DNA from: Gemmatimonadota bacterium | Lineage (GTDB): Bacteria > Gemmatimonadota > Gemmatimonadetes > Longimicrobiales > Gaopeijiaceae | Length of the DNA: 64,000 nucleotides | NCBI GenBank assembly: GCA_040882465.1 | Contig: JBBEBG010000033.1 | Coordinates: 1-64,000 of the forward strand | Direction: 5' to 3' | Part shown: one piece after another, positions 45,469 through 54,078 of the stretch | Layout: each line of letters opens with the position of its first letter | Numbering within the stretch: the stretch's first letter is position 1 | The notes under the pieces: generated by a model | The model's database searches: none | The model's input: only the letters and a program-made list of their open reading frames with translations | Told to the model about the DNA's origin: nothing | Position numbers and translations under genes: made by a program

Positions 45469-46305
45469 GTGGCGAACCGAGCGGAACGGCGGAGACAGGG
45501 ACGGGGCGGCCCCGCAGAGGGATCGTCGGGACGTTTGATCTGGATCCTGGGGGCCACCGCGCTCCTCGGGGTCGCGATCGTCGTGTGGAACCTCTATTCA
45601 TCCGCCGTGGACGAGACGGTTCGCGGGCCGATCCCCCTCGCCTATAACTCGCCGCAGGAGCTCGTGGAGCTGGCCCAGGGGATCACGGCTGGAAATCCGA
45701 ACGCCTCCGTGCGGATCATGGAGTTCGGCGACTACCAGTGCCCGACCTGCCTCCAGTTCTTCCAGGCCACCAAGCCCTTCCTCGACATGACGTACGTTCA
45801 GGGCGGCGCGGTGGCCTTCACCTTCCACGACTTCCCTCTCTACGAAGGGCACCCCCACGCCTTCCTCGCCGCGCGCGCGGCGAGGTGTGCCGGGGACCAG
45901 GATGCCTACTGGGGCTTCCACGATCATCTCTTTCAGAATCAGGCGCGGTGGTCCGCGCGCCCGGATCCGTCCGGAGACTTCATCGGCTTCGCGGAAGAGC
46001 TGGGACTGAACAGCGCGACATTCGAGAGTTGTCTCGCGAGTGACGCCCATGCCGAAGTCGTGATGGCCAACCGGCTCCTCGGAGAACAGCTCGGGGTCCA
46101 GGGAACGCCCACGATTCTCGTGGACACGGGAGAGGGGCGGGCAGTCCGCCTCGAAGACTTTGGCCTCGAGAGCATCCGCCGCGTGGTGGATGCGGCACTC
46201 CTGAGCGCGCAGCCTCCGGAAGACTCCGCCTCCGCAGAGGGCGACTCCGTGGGCGCGAGCTCGGCGGTGAGCGGGGGCGCCACGCCTTCCGGCGGAACGC
46301 CGTGA
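45469..46305 (+). CDS. DsbA-like thioredoxin-fold protein, membrane-anchored
   Basis: The 278-residue protein starts with GTG and has one N-terminal membrane helix (about 22-43). A DsbA-type thioredoxin domain follows with F-G-D-Y-Q-C-P-T-C (Cys91, Cys94), F-H-D-F-P-L and the cis-Pro loop G-T-P-T-I-L-V. The short C-terminal tail is Ser/Ala/Gly-rich and acidic. It is likely an extracytoplasmic thiol oxidoreductase for disulfide formation. The stop overlaps the next start by 4 bp (GTGA). Confidence 0.85.
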   Translation: MANRAERRRQGRGGPAEGSSGRLIWILGATALLGVAIVVWNLYSSAVDETVRGPIPLAYNSPQELVELAQGITAGNPNASVRIMEFGDYQCPTCLQFFQATKPFLDMTYVQGGAVAFTFHDFPLYEGHPHAFLAARAARCAGDQDAYWGFHDHLFQNQARWSARPDPSGDFIGFAEELGLNSATFESCLASDAHAEVVMANRLLGEQLGVQGTPTILVDTGEGRAVRLEDFGLESIRRVVDAALLSAQPPEDSASAEGDSVGASSAVSGGATPSGGTP

Positions 46306-46514
46306 GCCGGGCGGACGCGACTACGACCGTGCGCCTTCTCTTCGCGGACGAGGGGACGTACCGGGAGATGGAGATCGCGGTACCGACGGAGGCGCTCGAC
46401 CGGTATGACCGCCTGATCGATCTTCTCCAGGAGGAACCCGCCGTCCTCAAGAACCTTTACGTGGATCTTCGCCGCCTTTGTGCGGCGGAGGTCGCGAGCG
46501 GCCGAAAGAAGTAG
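46302..46514 (+). CDS. Small protein of unknown function coupled to the DsbA-like gene
   Basis: This 70-residue soluble protein starts with GTG overlapping the upstream stop. It is acidic in the middle (R-L-L-F-A-D-E-G-T-Y-R-E-M-E-I) with one Cys and a basic C-terminus. I recognise no family. Overlap with the DsbA-like gene and good codon pattern support it as real. Confidence 0.6.
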   Translation: MSRADATTTVRLLFADEGTYREMEIAVPTEALDRYDRLIDLLQEEPAVLKNLYVDLRRLCAAEVASGRKK

Positions 46515-46540
46515 CCGGCTACGCCTCCGCTACTCCCCCG

Positions 46541-47131
46541 CTACTCCGAAGAGGCGGCGCTCAGGCGGGCCAGGGCGCGCTCCCGCGTCCATTCATGTAC
46601 GACCGCGGGCGGCCAGCTTCCCGCCGCGGCCGCTTCTAGGAGGCGCCCCGCTTCGGCGCGGGCGCGACGCGCAGTGGCGCGATCCACCCATTCCTCGCGC
46701 TCGGCCTCTTCCAGCTCTTCCTCGTCGAGGAGGATCGCCGCGTCCGCGGGCCCGCTGTCCCCGCGTCCTTCCGCGGCCGGAATCCAAAGATCCAGAAAGA
46801 GATCGGTCGTCTCCCAGATTCCTCCCGGCCCGAACCGGCAAGGCGAGATGACGTTGGCGTAGATCCCGGTGAGCGAGCCGTCGGCACGGTGGAAACGACC
46901 GATGTCGTGCCAGGCTTCCGGAAAGGTGAACCAGACGGCGTCAGATCCCTCCTCCAGCGCGATCCGGCCGCCGATCCGCAGTGGGTCTTCCCGCTCCAGT
47001 CCGCGTGCGAGGGTGACCTTCACCGCCGCGTCCTCGTGTACCAGCGTCTGGACGAAGACGTCGATCCGCCCGGGGGGACGGAGGTACCGAATCCTGATTT
47101 CCGGGAGATCAGCCCCGCGCGGGGAAGGCAT
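46541..47131 (-). CDS. DUF402-domain protein
   Basis: The 196-residue protein has a DUF402-like core: A-V-W-F-T-F-P-E-A-W-H-D-I-G-R-F-H-R, G-I-Y-A-N-V-I-S-P and a D-L-F-L-D-L-W metal-site-like strand, followed by a Glu/Ala-rich helical tail. DUF402 proteins include nucleoside di/triphosphate phosphatases and FomD-like enzymes. I chose M-P-S-P-R-G at 47131. It overlaps the 3' end of the FadB/FadJ-like gene by 23 bp. Confidence 0.7.
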   Translation of the reverse strand: MPSPRGADLPEIRIRYLRPPGRIDVFVQTLVHEDAAVKVTLARGLEREDPLRIGGRIALEEGSDAVWFTFPEAWHDIGRFHRADGSLTGIYANVISPCRFGPGGIWETTDLFLDLWIPAAEGRGDSGPADAAILLDEEELEEAEREEWVDRATARRARAEAGRLLEAAAAGSWPPAVVHEWTRERALARLSAASSE

Positions 47132-49247
47132 CGTAGAACCCCCGGTCCTCTCGCGCGAGCTGGAGAAGGAGCGGCGCGGGAGCGAATCGAGAGGCCCCGT
47201 CGCGCTCGAACGTCGCGAGCCGCTCCGCGACCCAACGTGGGTGCCGCTCGTCGCCGAGGCGAAGGAGGCCTCCACGGAAGGGAGGGAATCCCGTTCCCAT
47301 GATCATCGCGAGGTCCACGTCCGCGGCGGCGGTGGCGACTTCGTCGGCGAGGATGCGCGCGGCTTCGTTGATCATCGTGAGGACGAGGCGGTCGCGAATC
47401 TCTTCGCGCGAGGGCCCGCCCCCCTGGGAGGGGGAACCCAGATTCATCGCTTCGTACGCACCTGGCTCCACTCCCTTTTCCCGGTCGTCCTCGTAGAGAT
47501 AGACGCCGACCCCACCCTTCCGACCCAGGCGCCCGGACGCGCCGAGGGCGACGAGGGGCGGGGAGGGCGCCATCCGGTCGCCCAGCGCCACGTGAAGGGC
47601 CTCTCCCGCATGGCCCATGATGTCAATGCCGATCTCGTCGATCAGCCGGAGGGGGCCCATCGGCATTCCGAACTGCCGTGCGACCCCGTCTACGGCAGCG
47701 ATGGACGCGCCTTCCTGAAGGAGGAAGCCGGCTTCGTTCAGGTAGGGTCCGAGGATTCGATTCACGAGAAAGCCGGGGCCGTCGCGGACGACGATGGGCA
47801 CCTTCCCGAGGCGGAGGGCGAAGGCATAGGTCACGGCGACCGCCTCGTTCGAGGTCGCGCGGCCGCGCACGACTTCGACGAGGGGCATCTTGTGGACCGG
47901 ATTGAAGAAGTGCATCCCGAGCAGTCGCTCGGGATGTTTCAGCGAGGCCGCGATGGCGTCCACGGAGAGGCTCGAGGTATTCGTGGCGAGGACACACTGC
48001 TTGGACACCCGCCCCTCCAGCTCGCGGAAGACGCCGCGCTTGACCTCGAGCTTCTCGACCACCGCTTCGATGACGAGATCGGCGGCTCCGAACCCCGCTC
48101 CGTCCACTCCGCCGGAGATCCGCTCCATTCCCTGTGCCGCTTCCCGCTTTTCCAACTTCCTTCGATTCACGGCTTTGTCGAACAACGAGCGCGCGTACCG
48201 GAGCGCCTGGGCCACCGCCTCGTGCCTCACGTCACGAAGTCGGACGCGCGCCCCGTGATATGCGGCGAGCTGGGCGATTCCCCCGCCCATTACCCCCGCC
48301 CCGACCACTCCGAGCGCCGTCACCCCCCTCGCCTCGGCGAGTCCCGGGACGTGTGACCCTCTTCGCGCGCGCTCCCGGAGCTGGAAGACGTGCACGAGGT
48401 GGGTCGAGACGGAGGACGCGATGAGCTCCCCCGCGGCGGTGGCTTCGAGGTCGAGGGCCGCTTCGAGCGACCGCCCGCGCGACGACTTCACCACCTCGAG
48501 AATGCGCCGCGGCGCTGGATAGTGACCGCCCGTTTCCTTTTCGATCCGCCGCCCCGCGGCCCGGAAGAGAATCCAACGGCCGAGCGCGGATCCTTCGAGG
48601 AGCCTTGCCGAAAAGGGGCGCGGGGAGGGCGTGGGAAGGGACGCGCCGCGGACGACGGCGCGGAGGAGGTCCTTCGCCGACTCGAGGAAGCCGCCGGCCG
48701 ACCGCATCTCGTCCACGAGCCCGAGGCGCTTTGCGCTCCGCGCGCTAAGGCTACGCCCGGAGAGAAGCAGGTCGAGGGCGGCCGGGAGCCCGATCAACCG
48801 GGGAAGGCGCGACGTCCCGCCCCACGCCGGGAGGATGCCGAGAAGAACCTCCGGAAAGGCCAGGCTCGTGTCGGGGTGGTCGGAGGCGATGCGGATGCGG
48901 CATGCCAGGGCGAGCTCGAGCCCTCCTCCGAGGCAGGTCCCATGAATCGCCGCTATGGTGGGGACGGGAAGCCGCTCGATCCCGAGGTAGACGACCTGCC
49001 CGGTCCGGGACCCTTCGGCGCCTTCGTCCGGACTCTCCACCTGCGCGATGGCCTCGATGTCCGCTCCGACGATGAAGGAGTGTGTTTTCGCGCTGGAAAA
49101 GAGGACGCCGCGAACCCGCCCCGACTCGGCATCGCGCCGAAGCTCGCGAACGATCTCGCCGAGGCGCCGCATAACCGGCTCGGTGAGGATATTGGCCGAC
49201 CGATTCGGGTCGTCGAAGGTGACGTGGGCGAGTCCTTCGTCGTCCAC
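47109..49247 (-). CDS. Multifunctional enoyl-CoA hydratase / 3-hydroxyacyl-CoA dehydrogenase (FadB/FadJ-like)
   Basis: The 712-residue protein combines an N-terminal crotonase domain with the catalytic pair E111 (G-G-G-L-E) and E133 (F-P-E-V-L-L-G), and a C-terminal dehydrogenase domain with the NAD motif G-A-G-V-M-G (316-321) and H-F-F-N-P-V-H-K-M. It performs two steps of fatty-acid beta-oxidation. No matching thiolase (FadA/FadI) gene is adjacent. GTG at 49247 is the best start; an in-frame stop lies about 70 nt upstream and no ATG is available. Confidence 0.9.
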   Translation of the reverse strand: MDDEGLAHVTFDDPNRSANILTEPVMRRLGEIVRELRRDAESGRVRGVLFSSAKTHSFIVGADIEAIAQVESPDEGAEGSRTGQVVYLGIERLPVPTIAAIHGTCLGGGLELALACRIRIASDHPDTSLAFPEVLLGILPAWGGTSRLPRLIGLPAALDLLLSGRSLSARSAKRLGLVDEMRSAGGFLESAKDLLRAVVRGASLPTPSPRPFSARLLEGSALGRWILFRAAGRRIEKETGGHYPAPRRILEVVKSSRGRSLEAALDLEATAAGELIASSVSTHLVHVFQLRERARRGSHVPGLAEARGVTALGVVGAGVMGGGIAQLAAYHGARVRLRDVRHEAVAQALRYARSLFDKAVNRRKLEKREAAQGMERISGGVDGAGFGAADLVIEAVVEKLEVKRGVFRELEGRVSKQCVLATNTSSLSVDAIAASLKHPERLLGMHFFNPVHKMPLVEVVRGRATSNEAVAVTYAFALRLGKVPIVVRDGPGFLVNRILGPYLNEAGFLLQEGASIAAVDGVARQFGMPMGPLRLIDEIGIDIMGHAGEALHVALGDRMAPSPPLVALGASGRLGRKGGVGVYLYEDDREKGVEPGAYEAMNLGSPSQGGGPSREEIRDRLVLTMINEAARILADEVATAAADVDLAMIMGTGFPPFRGGLLRLGDERHPRWVAERLATFERDGASRFAPAPLLLQLAREDRGFYDAFPARG

Positions 49248-49326
49248 AGAAAGGAGTGGGGTGGGGGAACCGGAGGCCGCGCTTTTGATGGTGCCCCCCT
49301 GGTCGGGACTCTAGGCCGGAGGAAAG

Positions 49327-49360
49327 ACCGCCCCGGAGACCCGAAGGCCCCCGGGGCGGT
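49327..49360 (-). terminator. GC-rich hairpin after the lipoprotein gene
   Basis: ACCGCCCCGG (49327-49336) and CCGGGGCGGT (49351-49360) form a perfect 10-bp stem with a 14-nt loop. In the minus direction it follows the lipoprotein stop at 49387, and TCTTTCC follows. It is a plausible but weak intrinsic terminator. Confidence 0.5.
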
Positions 49361-49386
49361 CGCGACCGCGTCGCGGCCTTCGAGGC

Positions 49387-50166
49387 TCAGTAGATCTCCC
49401 GGACCTCGGCGTTTTCGCGACTCAACCGGACCTGGACCGGATCGCCTCGCTGGACGTTCATCAATTCGTTCCAATAAAGCTCATGGGTCGCCTCAGGCTG
49501 GCGCGCGTGCACCCACCAGTCCCCGGGCGACACGGAGAAAAACGCCGCCCCGGACGCATCCGTCGTATCGGTCAAGATTTCCAGGCCGGAGGCATTCAGG
49601 CGCGCGGCCACGACCAATTCCCAGTCGGCGAATGCTTCGTCCTCCCAGGCCATGACTGACGCCGAGAACTGCTCGAGCTCGGCGAAGGCCTCCCGTTGCA
49701 TCCGGTCGAAGCTTTCGAACGCCTCGTCCTTCACGCGTTCGGCCTGGTTCGCCCGCGCTTCCTCCCGGTCGAACTCCTGCACCAGAATTCGGTACTGCGC
49801 CTCGGCGCGGCTGAATTGGGTGATCTCGTCCTGGATCTCCTGGAGCCGGTCGCGTGCCGCGAGCCATGCACCCTCGGCTTCCGTCCACGTCTGCCGGGCC
49901 TCCGCGATCGAATCACGCTTCGCCGCGAGGGCGGCCGGGAGTTGGGGCTCCGGGCTCGGCGCGGCCGCCGAAAGGGAATCGAAAATCAAGTCCCGGTCGA
50001 AGGGAAGAAGCTGTACCCGGAGATCCGTGAGAGGGCGAACGATGCGGTCCCCGGTCTCGGGATCCGGGAGGTCGAGCTCCGCGGTCACCGCGACCTGGCC
50101 CGAACCGCACGCCGACAGGACCAGAAGGGAAAGCGCCCCCGCGCACCAATGCTTCGCTCGATCCAT
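49387..50166 (-). CDS. Lipoprotein of unknown function with coiled coil
   Basis: The 259-residue protein has a lipobox (L-L-V-L-S-A-C, Cys17). The central region (about 75-175) is charged and likely coiled coil, with repeated A-x-x-x-x-x-A/Glu heptad-like runs. The C-terminus contains a short beta-sandwich-like stretch (F-F-S-V-S-P-G-D-W-W-V-H-A) seen in carboxypeptidase-regulatory-like domains. I see no enzyme signature. Start at M-D-R-A-K-H. Confidence 0.7.
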   Translation of the reverse strand: MDRAKHWCAGALSLLVLSACGSGQVAVTAELDLPDPETGDRIVRPLTDLRVQLLPFDRDLIFDSLSAAAPSPEPQLPAALAAKRDSIAEARQTWTEAEGAWLAARDRLQEIQDEITQFSRAEAQYRILVQEFDREEARANQAERVKDEAFESFDRMQREAFAELEQFSASVMAWEDEAFADWELVVAARLNASGLEILTDTTDASGAAFFSVSPGDWWVHARQPEATHELYWNELMNVQRGDPVQVRLSRENAEVREIY

Positions 50167-50283
50167 CAGCTCACTCCGCCATTGTGTGGGTGAAAGGTCA
50201 ACGCAAAGTACTATCGTTTCCGCCATTCCATCAAGCTCGAAGGGGCCCGCCCGAGTCCAGCCCCGGCGAGGGCCGTGATTCGG

Positions 50284-51639
50284 TCAGCGGCCAGTGAGTC
50301 CTTGGGGCCCGTAGAGGAGGGATCGGGGCGGCCCCGCGGCCTGAGCGGCCTCCGCTACTCCTTCACGCTCGAGTCGCCACAGCTCCACCTCGGGGTCGGC
50401 GAGGGGAACCCTCCCGAGCGACGCCTCGCGGACGATCCAACGGACGAGGTTCTCCGGAGCCGCGAGGTCGAGGAAAACCCTCGAACGGAATCTACGCCGC
50501 GTAAGCTCGAAGAAGGCACCCTCGGGCGGCGCCGAGCCCAGCGAATCGAAGGCGCTGCGTAGGCGCCCTTCCCACTCCTCGGCCCGGAACGGGTCCACGC
50601 TGGCGGAGATGACCACGACCGGCGCATCGCGGATCCGCTCGACCGAAACGTCGGCCTCGAAGAGACCCGGGTCCGGGGGGGTGCGGATGAGGTTCTCGAT
50701 CACCAGGTGAGCGAGGAAGTCGAGGAGGAAACCAGGCGACCCCGGCGGAAAGGGGAATGCGATCGCCATCCAGGTGGATGTGAGGCTTCGGTCGAGGACG
50801 ACACGTTCGGGAGTGCTCCAGGCGGGTGCTCCGGTCGCCGTTGCAGGCACCCTGAGAGGCGGAAGGCCCACTCCGTGCGTCCGCAGGACCGGGGGGGGAG
50901 GAAGGGTCGCGGTGCCGTCTGCTCCGGAGACGGGTGCGGCCGCCGCACCGGCCGCGTCCGCTGGGACCGGAAGCGGACGAGGGAGCGGCGCGCGGCCCAA
51001 GGTCACCAGCGATACGCTGGACTGGAAGGCCGCTTCGACCTCGGCCCGATCCACCGGACCGGTCAGGGCGGCGACACCCGAGCCGCGCGGGAGGTGTTCG
51101 GTCCGGAAGGCCGCGAGATCCGAGGGTTGGAGTCCCACGATCGTCCCGACCGTCCCCACCGCCGGACGGGCGGCGGGGTGCGTCGGCCCGAGGAGGAGAG
51201 CCGCACGCTCCCGTTCGAAGCCGCGAACCGGGGCACCCTCTTCGAACTGGAGGACCTGAGCCGCCTCCGCGCGCGCGGCATCCACCTCGGCCTGGGTGGG
51301 CACCCGGGTGTAGAGGAGCGCCTCGAGCTCCCGAAGGGCTTCGCGCCAACTGTCGGGGGCCGCGAGAAGAACGACCACGGTCTCCTCGGCCCCGACCTCC
51401 ACCAGGACCTGGGCCCCGTGTCCGATGAGCGGATCGGTGGCGGCTCGCTGGAGGACACGGCCGAAGAGGTGGGCCCGACCCTCCTGGCCAACGGGATCTT
51501 CCGCGGCGCCCGCCGGAAATCGAAGGGCTACAGCGACGACCCGGGATTCGGGATCGGGGAGAAAGTGGACGGCCTGATACGCCGCGGGGGCAGAGTCGCC
51601 GGCCAGCGCGGCGAGGGCGAGGAGGAGCGCGGCTCTCAC
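50284..51639 (-). CDS. M16-like (insulinase family) protein lacking HxxEH
   Basis: The 451-residue secreted protein has an N-terminal hydrophobic segment (about 1-18). The M16-like layout is visible, including F-P-A-G-A-A-E-D-P near the expected site, but where HxxEH should lie the sequence reads G-R-A-H-L-F-G-R-V-L. The Glu/His triad is missing, so it is probably a non-catalytic partner. GTG start at 51639 overlaps the upstream M16-like gene by 4 bp. Confidence 0.65.
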   Translation of the reverse strand: MRAALLLALAALAGDSAPAAYQAVHFLPDPESRVVAVALRFPAGAAEDPVGQEGRAHLFGRVLQRAATDPLIGHGAQVLVEVGAEETVVVLLAAPDSWREALRELEALLYTRVPTQAEVDAARAEAAQVLQFEEGAPVRGFERERAALLLGPTHPAARPAVGTVGTIVGLQPSDLAAFRTEHLPRGSGVAALTGPVDRAEVEAAFQSSVSLVTLGRAPLPRPLPVPADAAGAAAAPVSGADGTATLPPPPVLRTHGVGLPPLRVPATATGAPAWSTPERVVLDRSLTSTWMAIAFPFPPGSPGFLLDFLAHLVIENLIRTPPDPGLFEADVSVERIRDAPVVVISASVDPFRAEEWEGRLRSAFDSLGSAPPEGAFFELTRRRFRSRVFLDLAAPENLVRWIVREASLGRVPLADPEVELWRLEREGVAEAAQAAGPPRSLLYGPQGLTGR

Positions 51640-52832
51640 GGGCTCAGCGTCTCCCGTACGGGGGATGTGGCCGCGAGCGATTGCAGGAAGGCGATGACAT
51701 GGGCGTGCGTAAGTCCCTCGAGCTCGCCGAGCATGACTTCAGCGCCCCCCGGTCCCCGTCCCGAGTCCCACGCCTGGCCGACCAGGTCCGCGAGCCCCCA
51801 GGGTGTCCGGCCGACCAGGAGGATCTCGGCGCGGAGCGCGCCCGCGATGCGGCGCGTGTCCGCGTCGGTGATTTGACCGGCCGCGTCCGCGAGGACGGCC
51901 CGGATGCGCCGTTCCATCGCCTGGCGGCTGCGCGGATAGGCCGCCCCGGCCAGGACGAGGGCCCGGACGCCTCCCAGGTCCCAGATCTCGACCCCGGACT
52001 CGAAGTCGCCCGCCTCGGACGCGAGCAGCTCTCCCATCCACCGCGCCGCGACGAGAGCCACGGCTTCGGTGCCGGGGTCGAGCCGATACGCGTCCACGGT
52101 CCAGTTCCGGATGACCTGGGCGTTGGGGCGGGAAGCCCCCGTGCCCGGACCGGGAAAGGTGGCCGGAATTGGGGCGTCCTGCGGAAGCCCGACGGCCGTG
52201 AGCGCCGTGAGCACGAGCGCGGCGGGGAGGCGCGCGGCGACGACCACTCGCATCGCCTCACGACGGTGGCTCCTCGCCCAGACCGCCTCGAGCCTCTGTT
52301 GATCCATCCGGTCGAGCGAACCCTGCGAGCCGGGAAGGGGAGCGTTCGCGGGAACGAGCGCCTCCCGAATCCTCTGGAAGAGGACGCCCTGGGGGGTCTC
52401 GAGCTGGCGGTCCTGCTCCACTCTGAGCCGGCGCCGCGCGCCCTCGAAGGTGAGGGGGGAGGGCGCGGCTACCCCCTCCCGGAGAATCCACGCCAGAAAG
52501 TCGAGATCCGCGGAGGCCCCCGACACCTCGTAAACGACGGCCTGGGGCGTTCGGTGCACTTCCACGCGTGCACCGATCCGGGCGGCGAGCGACAACATCC
52601 GGTCCTCCGCCTGGATCCGCAGGAGCTGTCCGGCGCCGGCCTCATCCTGCGATTCTTCGAGTGGGACGGAGAGTCGAATCGAAACGACTTCGGGGGGGAC
52701 AGACCGGAAGATCGCGACCTCGGGCCCTCCCGGAGGGCTCAGCGTCTCGTCGGGGAGAAGAGTGGGCGGGCCCGCACCGATCCCTTGGAATACCGCGACG
52801 ATGCCCAGGAGCAGGGTGGAGGATACGGTCAT
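51636..52832 (-). CDS. M16-like secreted protein, also without active-site motif
   Basis: The 398-residue product has a signal peptide-like start (M-T-V-S-S-T-L-L-L-G-I-V-A-V-F) and a layout similar to M16B peptidase-like proteins: S-I-R-L-S-V-P-L-E-E, G-A-R-V-E-V-H-R, then a later repeat-like half. No HxxEH is visible (the region reads A-G-A-G-Q-L-L-R-I). It is coupled to the downstream M16-like gene by a 4-bp overlap, so the two likely form a heterodimer. Whether the pair has any catalysis is open. Confidence 0.6.
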   Translation of the reverse strand: MTVSSTLLLGIVAVFQGIGAGPPTLLPDETLSPPGGPEVAIFRSVPPEVVSIRLSVPLEESQDEAGAGQLLRIQAEDRMLSLAARIGARVEVHRTPQAVVYEVSGASADLDFLAWILREGVAAPSPLTFEGARRRLRVEQDRQLETPQGVLFQRIREALVPANAPLPGSQGSLDRMDQQRLEAVWARSHRREAMRVVVAARLPAALVLTALTAVGLPQDAPIPATFPGPGTGASRPNAQVIRNWTVDAYRLDPGTEAVALVAARWMGELLASEAGDFESGVEIWDLGGVRALVLAGAAYPRSRQAMERRIRAVLADAAGQITDADTRRIAGALRAEILLVGRTPWGLADLVGQAWDSGRGPGGAEVMLGELEGLTHAHVIAFLQSLAATSPVRETLSP

Positions 52833-52967
52833 CGGCCTACGGATGCTCCGCGAGCGCCTGTGCGGAGCCTTCCCTGCGAGCTTCGGTGAGCCACCCGTGT
52901 CTCGCTCCGGGTCATGGGTCCCTGGGGAAGGGAGGCGCCCTCGGGGCCTCCCCGGTCCCCGCTGGAT

Positions 52968-53897
52968 TCAGGGGACCACCCCGGAAAGTACAAAATTCAT
53001 CGGGTTCACGGGACGGTTCGCCACCCGGACCTCATAGTGGAGATGCGGCGAGGTTGCCAATCCGCTGCTTCCCACCTGGGCGATGACCTCGCCCCGCCGC
53101 ACCTGCTGACCCCGTGTCACCAGAAGCTTCGAGGCATGCCCGTACACGGTCGAATACCCGAACCCATGGTCGAGCTCCACCACCATTCCGTAGCCGCTCC
53201 GCTGCCCGGCGAAGACGACGCGCCCCTTCGCCGCCGCCATGATCGGCGTTCCGCGAGGGGCGGAGATGTCCACTCCCTCGTGAGGGAGGACCTGGTTGTG
53301 GATCGGGTGCATCCGGGCACTGGTGAAGCCCGAGCTGAGCCTTCCCGCCGTCGGCAGGATGGAAGGGGTCGAATCGAGAAGGTCCCGATGGGCGGCCAGC
53401 GAGTCCGACGCCTCGATGAGGCTCTCCTGGAGAAGCCGGGAGCGGCGCTCCAGGGCGTTCAGATCATAGGTCGCCGCGAAGGCCTGCTCCCCCGCGTCTT
53501 CGTTCAGCTCGAAGAGGGGGTGCGATTCGAGAGTCGGAGCTCCGGGACCCCCGACTCCCACCTGGAGGACCTCGGGGTCGATCGGGTCCAGCCCCGCCAT
53601 GACCCGAATCTCGGCGTCCCGTTGGGCGAGGAAATCGAGCTCGCCTTCGAGTTCGGTCACCCGGCTCCGGATCTGCTCGAGCTCGCCGACCAGGATCTCA
53701 CGTTCGCGTTCGATCTGGGTCGTGTGAAGCGCCTGGCCTCCACGCAGGCCGACGAGGCCCAGGACGGCGAAGACGGAAAGGCAACAGAAACCCGCCCCAC
53801 CGAGGGCGAGTCGGAGGGTACGGCTCCGAAATGTCAGCTGGCGAAACTCATCTCCGAGCTCGGAGATGAGGAGAAGGGTCCATTTCCCACGACGCAT
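52968..53897 (-). CDS. M23-family metallopeptidase (MepM-like)
   Basis: The 309-residue protein has an N-terminal membrane helix (about 28-50), a coiled-coil region (about 60-100) and a C-terminal LytM domain. Zinc/active residues are H206 and D210 in H-E-G-V-D, H254, and H285-L-H287 in H-L-H-Y-E. It should cleave peptidoglycan stem peptides or activate amidases at the cell wall. Flanking gaps are about 135 and 180 bp without other genes. Confidence 0.88.
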   Translation of the reverse strand: MRRGKWTLLLISELGDEFRQLTFRSRTLRLALGGAGFCCLSVFAVLGLVGLRGGQALHTTQIEREREILVGELEQIRSRVTELEGELDFLAQRDAEIRVMAGLDPIDPEVLQVGVGGPGAPTLESHPLFELNEDAGEQAFAATYDLNALERRSRLLQESLIEASDSLAAHRDLLDSTPSILPTAGRLSSGFTSARMHPIHNQVLPHEGVDISAPRGTPIMAAAKGRVVFAGQRSGYGMVVELDHGFGYSTVYGHASKLLVTRGQQVRRGEVIAQVGSSGLATSPHLHYEVRVANRPVNPMNFVLSGVVP

Positions 53898-54078
53898 GAC
53901 TCTCGCTCAGGCAAAAAGTGCCGAGTCCCGTCCCCCCCCATCCCACCCGCGCTCTTCCCGGTACAGCCGGTCCCCTCCGCACCCGCGCGGAGGCACGAAA
54001 ACTTCGGAAGCTAGGGGTGCCCCCAACGGAGTGTCAACCAGCGCTCCCGATGGCGGAATCCCGCCGTATGTTTCCCAT

